Numbered from the stretch's first letter, positions 23,535 to 32,323 are shown. The stretch is 47,152 nucleotides of DNA from Pseudomonadota bacterium (GCA_023451375.1 JAEXZS010000011.1:1-47152); one strand, 5' to 3'. The notes: generated from the letters alone by a model not told the origin. Numbers and translations: made by a program.

Positions 23535-24292
23535 CAGTGCAGTCCCCCCTGGATGACGGTCGGCATGCCCTTCATGATGCCGAGGCGGCGCGCCACTTCG
23601 CTGTAGCTTTCGATGACGTTGCCCAGGTCGCGGCGGAAGCGGTCCTTGTCCAGCTTCTCGCCCGAGGCGGTGTCCCACAGGCGGCAGCTGTCCGGGCTGA
23701 TCTCGTCGGCCAGGATGACGCGGGCGAAGTCGTTCTCCCAGATGCGGCCGAACTCGATCTTGAAGTCGACCAGGGTGATCCCGACGCCGGCGAACAGGCC
23801 GGACAGGTAGTCGTTCACCCGCACCGTCATGGCCAGGATGTCGTCCAGCTCCTGGGTCGAGGCCCAGTTGAAGGCGGTGATGTGCTCCTCGGTGACCATC
23901 GGGTCGCCGAGTTCGTCCTTCTTGTAGTAGAACTCGATGATCGAGCGCGGCAGCTGCGTGCCTTCCTCGATGCCCAGACGCTGGCTCAGCGAGCCGGCGA
24001 CGATGTTGCGGCACACCACTTCCAGCGGAATGATCTCGACCTCGCGGATCAGCTGCTCGCGCAGGTTCAGCCGCTTGATGAAGTGATTGGTGACGCCGAT
24101 GCCGTTCAGGCGAGTCATGATGAACTCGCTGATCTGGTTGTTGATGACGCCCTTGCCTTCCAGCGTGGCCTTCTTCTGGGCGTTGAAGGCGGTGGCGTCG
24201 TCCTTGAAGTACTGGATCAGGGTGCCCGGCTCGGGCCCCTCGTACAGGATCTTGGCCTTGCCCTCGTAGAGCTTCTTGCGCTTGGTGTTCAT
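23534..24292 (-). CDS. purC: Phosphoribosylaminoimidazole-succinocarboxamide synthase (SAICAR synthetase)
   Basis: Ligates aspartate to CAIR in purine synthesis, 252 aa. N-terminal KLYEGKAKILYEG, FKDDATAFNAQKK, PLEVVCRNIVAGSL and the C-terminal VDFKIEFGRIWE with LADEISPDSCRLWD are diagnostic. The ATG at 24292 gives the normal start MNTKRKKLYEGKAK; a longer upstream frame is not supported. First gene of purC-purS. Confidence 0.97.
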   Translation of the reverse strand: MNTKRKKLYEGKAKILYEGPEPGTLIQYFKDDATAFNAQKKATLEGKGVINNQISEFIMTRLNGIGVTNHFIKRLNLREQLIREVEIIPLEVVCRNIVAGSLSQRLGIEEGTQLPRSIIEFYYKKDELGDPMVTEEHITAFNWASTQELDDILAMTVRVNDYLSGLFAGVGITLVDFKIEFGRIWENDFARVILADEISPDSCRLWDTASGEKLDKDRFRRDLGNVIESYSEVARRLGIMKGMPTVIQGGLH

Positions 24293-24569
24293 CTCAGGTC
24301 CGCCTGCGCTCGCCAGAAACAAAAATCGCGCGACCCAGAGCGGATGGGGGACCCGGTCTCGGCGGCGCGTTTCGGAATCGGTCGGGCTGGTAATCTCGGT
24401 TCGGCGTCTCCTTAGCCGAAGCAGGCACGCGATACAAATGAGGCTGGAAAGGTTAGAGTAGGGACATCCGGTCTCACCCCAATCAAGTCAGGTTGCGTTC
24501 AGGACGCAGGGGGCTATAGACGGGCGCTTGCTCCGGCGGGACCGGGGCGTACGGAGCTTTGCTGAGCGA

Positions 24570-24893
24570 ATGACGACCTTCGACGATCGGGAACAGGCCT
24601 TCGAAGCCAAGTTCGCCCTCGATCAGGAGCAGGAATTCCGCGCCACCGCCCGGCGCAACAAGATGCTGGGCCTGTGGGCGGCCGAGAAGATGGGCCTGTC
24701 GACGGACAGCGCCGAACAGTACGCCGCCGCCGTGGTTCGCGCCGACATGGAGCAGCCGGGCGACGAGGACGTGTTCCGCAAGATCGCCGGCGACTTCAAG
24801 GCGTCGGGCCTGACCTTTTCCGAGGGCGAGCTGCGCTCCAAGATGGACGAGTTCGCCTCGATCACCCGCGAGCAGATCCGCGCGGGGGAATAG
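24570..24893 (+). CDS. F1-ATPase inhibitor zeta subunit (DUF1476)
   Basis: A 107-aa soluble protein, MTTFDDREQAFEAKFALDQ onward, of the alphaproteobacterial DUF1476 family; the Paracoccus member is the zeta inhibitor of the F1F0 ATP synthase. The N-terminal segment corresponds to the inhibitory region in that protein, and the following RNKMLGLWAAEKMGL and helical bundle match the family. The start at 24570 is preferred to a codon 42 nt upstream, which adds a non-conserved Arg-rich leader. It is followed by a strong terminator. Its function here is inferred from family. Confidence 0.88.
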   Translation: MTTFDDREQAFEAKFALDQEQEFRATARRNKMLGLWAAEKMGLSTDSAEQYAAAVVRADMEQPGDEDVFRKIAGDFKASGLTFSEGELRSKMDEFASITREQIRAGE

Positions 24894-24924
24894 CCTCTTT
24901 CGGCCCTGGGCCACGCAGACGTCG

Positions 24925-24964
24925 AAAGGGCCGCACCCGGGGGAAGTGCGGCCCTTTCTTTTTT
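24925..24964 (+). terminator. Intrinsic terminator after the zeta-subunit gene
   Basis: AAAGGGCCGCAC (24925-24936) pairs with GTGCGGCCCTTT (24946-24957) in a perfect 12-bp stem with a 9-nt loop. It is followed by CTTCTTTTTT-like U-rich sequence to 24964. The rest of 24965-25174 shows no gene. Confidence 0.92.
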
Positions 24965-25174
24965 CCGGGGACGTTGGGGGATGTCTGACCCGGTACTGTG
25001 CGTCTCGCGCCCCTGAAGAACACGGCTTCGGGCGATTGGTTCAGCGGGTTTCAAACTTTTTTCGCCCCGCCGATCCCCCCGCTGATCGCACAGGCTGATC
25101 GTGGGGGACGACGGTCCGCGATCCATGCCGCGCCACGCCGGCCAAATGGGCCGGAACGCCGCCCCGCGTCGGCA

Positions 25175-25966
25175 TCAGCCGTACATTTCGCCCAGGTAGA
25201 CGCGGCGGACCTCGGGATCGGCGACCGCTTCGTCGGCCGTGCCCTCGAACAGCACCGAGCCGCCTGATATGATCGAGACGCGGTCGGTGATCTCCAGCGT
25301 CTCGCGCACATTGTGGTCGGTGATCAGCACGCCGATGCCCTGGCCGGCCAGGTAGCGGATGACCGAGCGGATATCGGCGATGGCCAGCGGGTCGATGCCG
25401 GCGAAAGGTTCGTCCAGCAGCATGAAGGACGGCCGGCCGGCCAGGGCGCGGGCGATCTCGACGCGGCGGCGTTCCCCGCCCGACAGGCCGGTGGCGGGCG
25501 CGTGGCGCAGGTGCTCGATGTGCAGTTCGCCCAGCAGGCGCGAGGTCTCGGCCTCGATGCGGGCCTTGGGATAGTTCAGTTCGACCACCGCGCGAATGTT
25601 CTGCTCGACCGTCATGCCGCGGAAGATCGAGGCCTCCTGCGCCAGATAACCCAGGCCCATGCGGGCGCGCTGGTACATCGGCTGGGCGGTGATGTCCTCG
25701 CCGTCCAGCCAGATCGAACCGGAGTCCGGCGGGATCAGGCCGGTGATCATGTAGAAGCAGGTTGTCTTGCCCGCTCCGTTGGGGCCCAGCAGGCCGGCGA
25801 CCTCGCCGCCCTGGACTGTGATGGAGACGTCGCGCACCACCTGCCGCTGACCGAAGGCGCGGGCGATGTTGCGCACGCGCAGGCCCTTCTCCGACGCCGC
25901 GGGGGCGGGAGCGGGGTCCGCGACGGCGTCGTCGCGGTTCAGGGCGGAGAGTTCCTTACGCGCCAA
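25175..25966 (-). CDS. lptB: LPS export ABC transporter ATP-binding protein
   Basis: Cytoplasmic ATPase that powers lipopolysaccharide extraction by LptBFG, 263 aa. Walker A GPNGAGKTT, Q-loop LAQEASIF, signature LSGGERRRVEIARAL, Walker B FMLLDEPFAGID and the switch histidine ITDHN are all present. An extra N-terminal 28 residues rich in Ala/Pro precede the ABC domain. It lies 25 nt after lptA. Confidence 0.95.
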   Translation of the reverse strand: MARKELSALNRDDAVADPAPAPAASEKGLRVRNIARAFGQRQVVRDVSITVQGGEVAGLLGPNGAGKTTCFYMITGLIPPDSGSIWLDGEDITAQPMYQRARMGLGYLAQEASIFRGMTVEQNIRAVVELNYPKARIEAETSRLLGELHIEHLRHAPATGLSGGERRRVEIARALAGRPSFMLLDEPFAGIDPLAIADIRSVIRYLAGQGIGVLITDHNVRETLEITDRVSIISGGSVLFEGTADEAVADPEVRRVYLGEMYG

Positions 25967-25991
25967 GGCTCATGTCCGGGCCGATCGGCCC

Positions 25992-26498
25992 TCAGTTGCT
26001 GCTGGGATAGAAGACGCCCTGGATGCGATTGCCGGCGGCCCCGCGCGGGGCGCCCGACATGGTCGCGGCGTCGGTGTTGACGTTGTAGGTCAGTCGGCCG
26101 CCCGTCAGGACGTTGCGGCCCTGGGTCAGGATGACGTCGCCGGTCACCACCACCACGCCCTCGTCGATCGAGTAGACCGCGCGACCGCCGCGCATGGATT
26201 GGGTCGGGGTGACGAAATAGACCGTGCCGGTCGCCTCGACCCGCTCCGGATCGCCCGAGGCGTCGCGGTAGAGCGTGATGGCGTCGGCGCGCAGGCGGTT
26301 GTCGCCCTGAGTCACCTCGGCCCGGCCGCGCAGGGCTATGGTCTCGGCCGTCTGCTCGCCCGAGTCGGCGCCGAAGGCGATCGGTTGGTTCGAGGCGCGG
26401 CCGGCCGCGCCCCCAGTCTGGGCGTCGCCCACGGCCGGCAGGACCAGGACGGTCAGGACGGTCGCCGCCGCCAGCATCTTCATCTTCATCGCCGTCAT
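25992..26498 (-). CDS. lptA: LPS transport periplasmic protein LptA (OstA-like)
   Basis: A 168-aa periplasmic beta-jellyroll bridge for LPS. A signal peptide (MKMLAAATVLTVLVLPAVGDA) precedes an OstA domain with repeated short strands: IALRGRAEVTQGDNRLRADAITLY, VEATGTVYFVTPTQSMRGG and VVVTGDVILTQGRNVLTGGRL. The start overlaps the lptC stop by 4 nt (ATGA). Confidence 0.9.
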   Translation of the reverse strand: MTAMKMKMLAAATVLTVLVLPAVGDAQTGGAAGRASNQPIAFGADSGEQTAETIALRGRAEVTQGDNRLRADAITLYRDASGDPERVEATGTVYFVTPTQSMRGGRAVYSIDEGVVVVTGDVILTQGRNVLTGGRLTYNVNTDAATMSGAPRGAAGNRIQGVFYPSSN

Positions 26499-27154
26499 TC
26501 GCCTGATCCGGAGGGGTTTATCGTCCCCCTTATCTTGTTATCGCCCTGGCCTTTGAAAACCACCCGCTGGCCCTGGTCGTAGATCGCATAGGACGAAGCA
26601 TTGATGGTTCCAATAGGGCCGGCGCCCTGAACGCCCTTTGAACCGGTGATGATCCCGGTGCGGGTGTCGACCACCGCCTCGGGCGTGGTCAGGACGAAAC
26701 CGGAGCCGCCGTCCGAGATGCGCACGTTCGGACCTATGGTCACGGTGCGGGCGGCCTCGTTGTAGACGCCGCCGTCGGCGGTCAGCTCGGTCACCTTGCG
26801 GCCGCCCAGATTCAGCTTCAGGGCCGGACCGACCAGGCGGAAGTGGCCGGTGGCGCCGTCGCGCACCGCCCCCTGGGCGCCAATTACGAAGGAGCGCCCT
26901 TGCGCGTCCTGGCCGTGGAACATGGGATTGTCGAGGCGGACCTCCTGGCCCTGGGTGGCGCGTCGCTCCACCCCCGACATCACGGTGCGGAAGACGGTCC
27001 AGGTCAGGGCCCCGCCGGCCAGCACCAGCATGATGATCGGCAGCACCCGGCGATAGAAGCGCACCCGGCGCGAATGGGCGCGCCAGCGCCGGCCCTGCTG
27101 GGCGACGCGGGCCTCGTCTGCGGCCGTGCTGAAAGGGTCGCGGGGTTCGGTCAA
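26495..27154 (-). CDS. lptC: LPS export protein LptC
   Basis: Inner-membrane-anchored LptC, 219 aa. A basic N terminus (WRAHSRRVRFYRR) precedes a single helix VLPIIMLVLAGGALTWTVFRTVMSG, followed by a periplasmic jellyroll. The TTG at 27154 is chosen: it has GAGGCG just upstream and sits 7 nt after the rnd stop, whereas the longer frame would overlap rnd and has non-family sequence. Members are poorly conserved; context with lptA and lptB supports the call. Confidence 0.85.
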   Translation of the reverse strand: MTEPRDPFSTAADEARVAQQGRRWRAHSRRVRFYRRVLPIIMLVLAGGALTWTVFRTVMSGVERRATQGQEVRLDNPMFHGQDAQGRSFVIGAQGAVRDGATGHFRLVGPALKLNLGGRKVTELTADGGVYNEAARTVTIGPNVRISDGGSGFVLTTPEAVVDTRTGIITGSKGVQGAGPIGTINASSYAIYDQGQRVVFKGQGDNKIRGTINPSGSGE

Positions 27155-27161
27155 GCGCGCC

Positions 27162-27776
27162 TCAGCTGTGGGCGAAGATGTCGATCTCGTCCCAGCCGGC
27201 CAGGTCCAGGGCGGAACGGGTCGGCAGGAAGTCGAAGCATTTGGCGGCAAGCTCCGCGCGGCCCTCGCGCGCCAGCATCTGGTCCAGACGGGCCCGGGCG
27301 GCGTGCAGATAGAGAACGTCCGAAGCGGCGTATTCCAGCTGGGCCGGAGTCAGTTCGGCGGCGCCCCAGTCCGAGGACTGCTGAGCCTTGGACAGATCGA
27401 CATTGACCAGCTCCCGCACCACGTCCTTCAGCCCGTGTCGGTCGGTGTAGGTGCGCGCCAGCTTGGAGGCGATCTTGGTGCAATAGACCGGCCGGGTCTC
27501 GACCCCCAGGTGCAGCTGGAACATGGCGATGTCGAAGCGGCCGAAATGGAAGATCTTGGTCACGCCCGGATCGGTCAGCAGGCGCTTCAGGTTGGGGCAG
27601 TCGTAGGCCGGGCGGTCGAGCCGCACGACATGGGCGTCCCCGTCGCCGGCCGACAGCTGGACCACGCAGAGCGGATCGCGGCCGAAGCGCAGGCCCATGG
27701 TCTCGGAATCGACGGCGACCTCGGGTCCCAGGTCCAGGTCATCGGGCAGGTCGCCCTCGTGCAGGTAAACGGTCAT
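27162..27776 (-). CDS. rnd: Ribonuclease D-like 3'-5' exonuclease
   Basis: A 204-aa DEDD-family exonuclease without the HRDC domain of E. coli RNase D. The acidic residues are D23 and E25 in VAVDSETMGL, the Asp of HFGRFDIAMFQL and the Asp of YAASDVLYL. It is likely to trim tRNA and other RNA 3' ends. The ATG at 27776 gives the expected MTVYLHEGDLP start; an extension upstream would run into the repeat and tRNA region. It is followed by lptC with a 7-nt gap, a conserved alphaproteobacterial order. Confidence 0.92.
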   Translation of the reverse strand: MTVYLHEGDLPDDLDLGPEVAVDSETMGLRFGRDPLCVVQLSAGDGDAHVVRLDRPAYDCPNLKRLLTDPGVTKIFHFGRFDIAMFQLHLGVETRPVYCTKIASKLARTYTDRHGLKDVVRELVNVDLSKAQQSSDWGAAELTPAQLEYAASDVLYLHAARARLDQMLAREGRAELAAKCFDFLPTRSALDLAGWDEIDIFAHS

Positions 27777-27814
27777 GGGCGGCTTCTTACACGGCGCGCA
27801 AGCGTGACGAAACG

Positions 27815-27912
27815 GCCTCGAGCAGGAGCGCGCCGCGCGCGGTCCGATAGGCCAGACAACAACGCCTCGAGCAGGAGCGCGCCGCGCGCGGTCCGATAGG
27901 CCAAAGAACAAC
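27815..27912. repeat. 49-bp tandem duplication
   Basis: A 40-bp unit starting GCCTCGAGCAGGAGCGCGCC occurs at 27815-27854 and 27864-27903 without a mismatch. The 9-bp spacers after each unit are also nearly alike (GACAACAAC and AAGAACAAC), so the period is 49 bp. It lies between the rnd start and the tRNA-Leu terminator, where the rnd operon promoter should be. Confidence 0.92.
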
Positions 27913-27939
27913 GGCGCTGTGTTGAAAACACAGCGCCGT
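27911..27939 (-). terminator. Terminator of the tRNA-Leu gene
   Basis: ACGGCGCTGTGTT (27911-27923) pairs with AACACAGCGCCGT (27927-27939) in a perfect 13-bp stem with a GAA/TTC loop. On the minus strand it follows the tRNA 3' end after 8 nt and is followed by TGTTCTTTGG, a modest U-rich tail. Confidence 0.75.
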
Positions 27940-27947
27940 CTGAAAGA

Positions 27948-28034
<87 letters not shown>

Positions 28035-28221
28035 CCCGTCGGCTCCGCCTCGCGGCGTCTCCATCGGGAAGGCGCGGACCTCTAAGGCAGCCCGGTCATG
28101 GGGTCAACAGGGCGTCGGCCGATTTTTCGCTTTGCCGCGACCGACGGCCCCTCGGCGGCGGTAACGGACGTTATCCGTGTTTCCTAACGCCGTCTTGACG
28201 GCGAGGGCGCAGGGTCCGGGC

Positions 28222-29073
28222 ATGGCGGATTCCCCAGTCCAGACCTCGGCGCCCGACCGTCGCGCCCGCCCCCGAGCCGCCTTTCGCAAGGCTCGGCGCG
28301 AGGACGAGCGCGCGCGCCTGCTGGGCCAGCCGGTCGACCTGGTGAAGCCGGAGGAGGTGATGCTTCACCTGACCCGCTGCATCGCCGAGGGCCGGCGAAC
28401 GGTGGTGGCCAACCACAACCTGCACAGCCTGCACCTGATCCGGCGCAGCGCCGAGATGCGGGCCTTCTACGCCGCCGCCGACCTGGTGGAGGTGGATTCG
28501 CGCCCGCTGTTGTGGTTCGCCCGCGCCCTGGGGCTGAACGGCCGGTCCTTCCACCGCTGCACTTATCTGGACTGGCGAGACCATTTCTGGAGCCTGGCCA
28601 ATCGCGAGGGCTGGCGCGTCATGGCCGTGGGCGGCGCGCCGGGCGTGGGCGAGACGGCCGTCCGACGGCTCGGCGAGCGCTATCCAGAGGCCAACATTCG
28701 CGCCCACCACGGCTTCTTCGACATCACGCCGGGATCGGCCGAGAACCGGATCGTCCTAGCCGAGATCGCCGCCTTTCGCCCGCACGTCCTGTTCGTCGGC
28801 ATGGGCATGCCGCGCCAGGAAGCCTGGATCGTCGCCAACCTGGACCGCTTGCCGAACTGCGCCGTCCTGTCGGTGGGGGCCGCCTTCGACTATGAGGCCG
28901 GCGTCCAGAAGGCCGCGCCGCGCTGGACAGGCCGGGTCGGGCTGGAATGGGCGTATCGCCTGCTGCACGATCCCCGACGGCTGTTCGCCCGCTACTGCGT
29001 CGAGCCGTGGAGCCTTCTGCCCGCCGCGCTGGGGGACGTCAGGGCGGCGGGGCGCCGGCGACGCGGGAGATGA
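28222..29073 (+). CDS. WecG/TagA/CpsF family glycosyltransferase
   Basis: A 283-aa membrane-associated transferase of the GT26 family, which adds ManNAc(A) or another hexose to lipid-linked intermediates of surface polysaccharide. The family pattern runs VVANHNLHSLHLIRR, LVEVDSRPLLWFARALG, VMAVGGAPGVGETAVRRL, HHGFFDITPGS, VLFVGMGMPRQEAWI and VGAAFDYEAGVQKAAPRW. A C-terminal basic tail is probably the membrane anchor. The ATG at 28222 is chosen; a GTG at 28177 is in frame. Likely role: exopolysaccharide, holdfast or capsule synthesis. Confidence 0.87.
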   Translation: MADSPVQTSAPDRRARPRAAFRKARREDERARLLGQPVDLVKPEEVMLHLTRCIAEGRRTVVANHNLHSLHLIRRSAEMRAFYAAADLVEVDSRPLLWFARALGLNGRSFHRCTYLDWRDHFWSLANREGWRVMAVGGAPGVGETAVRRLGERYPEANIRAHHGFFDITPGSAENRIVLAEIAAFRPHVLFVGMGMPRQEAWIVANLDRLPNCAVLSVGAAFDYEAGVQKAAPRWTGRVGLEWAYRLLHDPRRLFARYCVEPWSLLPAALGDVRAAGRRRRGR

Positions 29074-30075
29074 TCAGCTCTCGACCGTCACCACGATCTT
29101 GCCCAGCGCCTGGCGGTCGCCCAGCGCCTTGATGGCGTCCGCCGCCTTCTCCAGCGGGAAGGTCCTCGAGACGCGCGGTCGGATCTTGCCGTCGGCGTAC
29201 ATCTGCATCAGCTCGGCCATGTTGGCGGCGTGGCCCTTGGGGTCACGGGCGACGGCGGCGCCCCAGAAGACGCCGATCACCGACACCGACTTCAGCAGCG
29301 TCAGGTTCAGCGGCAGGGACGGGATGCCGGCGGGGAAGCCGACGACCAGGTAGCGGCCGTTCCAGTCCATGGCCCGCAGCGCCGGTTCGGCGTAGTCGCC
29401 GCCGACGGCGTCATAGACGACGTCGGCGCCGTCGCGGCCGGTCGCCAGCTTGAACTCGCCGGACAGGGCCTTCTGCGCCGCCTTGTCCATCGGGCCCGAG
29501 GGGTAGATCAGCCCGTTGTCGGCGCCGAGCTCCAGCGCGAACTCGACCTTGTCGTTGGTCGAGGCGGCGGCGACCACGCGCGCGCCCATGGCCTTGCCCA
29601 GCTCCACGGCGGCGGCGCCGACGCCGCCCGCGGCGCCCAGCACCAGCAGGGTCTCGCCCGGCTGCAGCCTCGCGCGGTCCTTCAAGGCGTAGTAGCTGGT
29701 GCCGTAGGTCATGATCAGGGCGGCGGCCTCCTCGAAGCTCATGCCGTCGGGGATCGGGATCAGCGTCTCGGCCCGCACCGCCAGCCGTTCGACCAGACCG
29801 CCCCAGCCCGGCACGGCGATGACCCTGTCGCCCTTGAACACGCCCTTGACGCCCTCGCCCACCGCCTCGACCACGCCGGCGACCTCTGCGCCCGGCGAAA
29901 AGGGACGCTCGGGCCGGAACTGGTACCGGTCCTCGATGATCAGGGTGTCGGGGTAGTTGATCCCCACCGCCCTGACCTCGATCACCACCTCGCCGGCCTT
30001 GGGCGTGGGATCGAGCACCTCCTCGACGACCAGGGTGTCGGGTCCGCCGGAAGTTTTGGACAGAACGGCGCGCAT
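29074..30075 (-). CDS. NADPH:quinone oxidoreductase, zinc-free MDR family
   Basis: A 333-aa medium-chain reductase of the quinone reductase group. VEEVLDPTPKAGEVVIEVRAVGINYPDTL, the Rossmann motif VLGAAGGVGAAAVELGKAMGA and the nucleotide-binding AASTNDK are present. The zinc ligands of alcohol dehydrogenases are absent. The likely substrate is a quinone or enoyl compound. Its stop is immediately after the convergent WecG-like stop. Confidence 0.88.
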   Translation of the reverse strand: MRAVLSKTSGGPDTLVVEEVLDPTPKAGEVVIEVRAVGINYPDTLIIEDRYQFRPERPFSPGAEVAGVVEAVGEGVKGVFKGDRVIAVPGWGGLVERLAVRAETLIPIPDGMSFEEAAALIMTYGTSYYALKDRARLQPGETLLVLGAAGGVGAAAVELGKAMGARVVAAASTNDKVEFALELGADNGLIYPSGPMDKAAQKALSGEFKLATGRDGADVVYDAVGGDYAEPALRAMDWNGRYLVVGFPAGIPSLPLNLTLLKSVSVIGVFWGAAVARDPKGHAANMAELMQMYADGKIRPRVSRTFPLEKAADAIKALGDRQALGKIVVTVES

Positions 30076-30182
30076 GGGCGAATTCCTCGTTGTTCCCGCC
30101 GACGTGGCGCGGCGTCTCGGGCGACGCTAAAGAGCGCCTCGCCCGTTTGAAAGAGGCGAAACGAAAGGCTCAGGAACACGAC

Positions 30183-31052
30183 ATGACGGCCCTTATCCTC
30201 CACGGCGGCGCCGGCGCGCGGCGCGAATGCAACTATGACCGCGAAGTCGTGCACATGCGCGAGGTCGTGGAGGCGATGCGGGCGCGGCTGGACGCCGGCG
30301 ACAGCGCCTTGGACGTGGCCGTGGCCGCCGTGGTGATGCTGGAGGACTCGGGTCTTTATGTCGCGGGGCGCGGCGCCTCGCCGAACCTGGCGGGCGGCTA
30401 TGAGTTGGACGCCTCCGTCATGGACGGAACGACGGGCCGGGCCGGGGCCGTGGCGGCGCTGCAGGGCTTCCGCAATCCCGTGGTCGCCGCGCGCACGGTG
30501 CTGGACCGGACGCCGCACGTGTTGCTGGCGGGCGAGGGCGCGGCCCTGTTCGCCCGGGAACAGGGGCTGGAGCCGATCGCGGACGAAGCCGACTGGTTCA
30601 CCCACGCCGGCCAGGGCGACGACAACCATCCGCCGTCCGGTCTCAGTCACGGCACGGTCGGCTGCTGCGTGCTGGACGCGGGGGGCCGGCTGGCGGCCGC
30701 CACCTCCACCGCCGGGGTGTTCGGCAAGATGCCCGGCCGGGTGGGGGACACGCCGATCCCCGCGGCGGGCACCTGGGCCGACGGCCGCGTCGCCGTCAGC
30801 GGCACGGGCCAGGGCGAGTATTTCCTTCGCGTCGCCGCGACCGGCCAGGTCGGCTGGCGCGTCGGCGCGGGGCAGAGCCTGGCCGAGGCGACCCAGGCCG
30901 TCATCGACCAGATCGGCGCCCTGGGCGGCGACGGCGGGCTGATCGCGCTGGACCACCAGGGAAACATCGCCCACCCGTTCAACAGCCAGGGCATGAAACG
31001 GGCCTGGTTGACCCCGGCGGGCGAGATCGGCGTGGAGGTCTTCGGTCGCTGA
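30183..31052 (+). CDS. Isoaspartyl peptidase / plant-type L-asparaginase
   Basis: An N-terminal-nucleophile hydrolase of 289 aa. The autocleavage site lies before Thr158 in SHGTVGCCVLDAGGRLAAATSTAG, splitting alpha and beta subunits. ILHGGAGARR at the start and SGTGQGEYFLRV are family motifs. It removes isoaspartate from damaged peptides and also hydrolyses asparagine. The ATG at 30183 has CAGGAA upstream. No transporter or partner is adjacent. Confidence 0.92.
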   Translation: MTALILHGGAGARRECNYDREVVHMREVVEAMRARLDAGDSALDVAVAAVVMLEDSGLYVAGRGASPNLAGGYELDASVMDGTTGRAGAVAALQGFRNPVVAARTVLDRTPHVLLAGEGAALFAREQGLEPIADEADWFTHAGQGDDNHPPSGLSHGTVGCCVLDAGGRLAAATSTAGVFGKMPGRVGDTPIPAAGTWADGRVAVSGTGQGEYFLRVAATGQVGWRVGAGQSLAEATQAVIDQIGALGGDGGLIALDHQGNIAHPFNSQGMKRAWLTPAGEIGVEVFGR

Positions 31053-31053
31053 G

Positions 31054-31878
31054 TCAGGTCGCCAGACAGACGACCTGGGCCACCCTCAGGTCGCGGCGCA
31101 GGCTTTTGGAGACCTGGCCGTAGGTGTCGACCGTGATCGGTTGGCCCCGCGCGGCCTCGTCGGCGCGCTGCTCGCCCCGGATGGCCGGGGCGAAGGATTC
31201 CGGCGCGGTGGTGTAGATGCGGCCCCGGCGCGGCGCCTCCGCCACGGTGACGCCGATGACGCGGCCGCGCGAGTCCAGGGCGGGCGCGCCCGACAGGCCT
31301 GACAACGTCCCCTCCAGCCCGGCGGTGCGGCCCACCTCGGCCCAGGCCAGCACCGGCTCGTCGCGGGCGTTGCGCCCAAAGACCTTCAGCGTCTCGCGGC
31401 CCAGCAGGCGGGTCGCCACCTCGCCCGGCCGGCCTTGCGGAAAGCCGGGATGGAAGGCGCGCTGGCCCTTGCGCAGCGGCGCGTCGGCGGCGACCGGCAG
31501 GGCCGTGGGGCCGCCCTCGGTCAGCAGCAGGGCCACGTCGGCCCTCGGGGCCAGGCGCACGTCGGCGGCCACGGCGCGCCCGTCGCCGACCACCAGGGCC
31601 GGGCGGCGGCAACCCTCGACCACGTGGCGCGCCGTCACCCAGCGTCCTCGGCCGGCGATCGAGAAGGCGGTGCCGGAGGTCGGCTTGAACGGCGTGTCGG
31701 CGGCGTCGACCGTGACCGTGGCGTCGAACGGCGTGATGGGGCCCAGCAGCGGTCCTTCCCGGGCGTCGGTCTGGGGCGGCGGGGCGTCGGCGTTCTCGCG
31801 CCGGCTCAGCGACACGGCGAGCAGCACGCCGACCACCGCCGCGTAGACGGCCCAGTCCGGCAGGCGGGGAAACTGCAT
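31054..31878 (-). CDS. Membrane-anchored trypsin-like serine protease
   Basis: A 274-aa protein with an N-terminal membrane helix (WAVYAAVVGVLLAVSL) and a periplasmic chymotrypsin-fold domain. The triad is likely His85 (VTARHVVEGC), Asp114 (RADVALLL) and Ser196 (GLSGAPALDSRG). There is no PDZ domain. It starts 4 nt after a DUF350 protein, so the two form an operon. The target is unknown. Confidence 0.8.
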   Translation of the reverse strand: MQFPRLPDWAVYAAVVGVLLAVSLSRRENADAPPPQTDAREGPLLGPITPFDATVTVDAADTPFKPTSGTAFSIAGRGRWVTARHVVEGCRRPALVVGDGRAVAADVRLAPRADVALLLTEGGPTALPVAADAPLRKGQRAFHPGFPQGRPGEVATRLLGRETLKVFGRNARDEPVLAWAEVGRTAGLEGTLSGLSGAPALDSRGRVIGVTVAEAPRRGRIYTTAPESFAPAIRGEQRADEAARGQPITVDTYGQVSKSLRRDLRVAQVVCLAT

Positions 31879-31882
31879 GGGC

Positions 31883-32323
31883 TCAGCCGGTCAGGGCGGC
31901 GGACAGGACCACGGCGGTGGCCAACTTGGCTCCCACCAGGACCACGGCGGCGGCGATCTGCCCCTCCTTGATCCGCTGCGGCAGGCCGGTCAGCAGAAGA
32001 TCGACGACGCGGAAGGCCAGCAGCTGCAGCACCAGGGTCGCCACGCCCCAGATGGCGATGTCGCGCACCGAGGTCGACACCGACAGCGAGATGGCCAGAG
32101 GGATGGCCAGTCCCAGCAGCACCCCCGCGAAGGCCAGGGCCGCCGCCGGATTGCCGTCGCGGATCAGGGCGATCTCCTTCCATGGGGTCATCAGCGCATA
32201 GGCCGTCGCGCCCGCCGCCAGCAGCAGCAGGGTCACGACCAGGTGCAGCACCATGACCGGGAACCCGGACGCGAAGGCCTGCACCTCGGCGCTGGTCAGA
32301 ACATTCGACAGAGAGGGATCCAT
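31883..32323 (-). CDS. DUF350 family membrane protein
   Basis: A 146-aa inner-membrane protein with four hydrophobic segments and the DUF350-like pattern FPVMVLHLVVTLLLLAAGATAYALMTPWKEIALIRDGNPAAALAF and LGLAIPLAISLS. Members (E. coli YjfL type) have no established function. The coupled protease 4 nt downstream suggests that both act in the envelope together. Confidence 0.8.
   Translation of the reverse strand: MDPSLSNVLTSAEVQAFASGFPVMVLHLVVTLLLLAAGATAYALMTPWKEIALIRDGNPAAALAFAGVLLGLAIPLAISLSVSTSVRDIAIWGVATLVLQLLAFRVVDLLLTGLPQRIKEGQIAAAVVLVGAKLATAVVLSAALTG

Noticed and set aside
27815..27912. Two-copy 40-bp repeat as a minimal CRISPR
   Set aside because: There are only two copies, with a 9-bp spacer that is itself repeated, and no cas gene is nearby.
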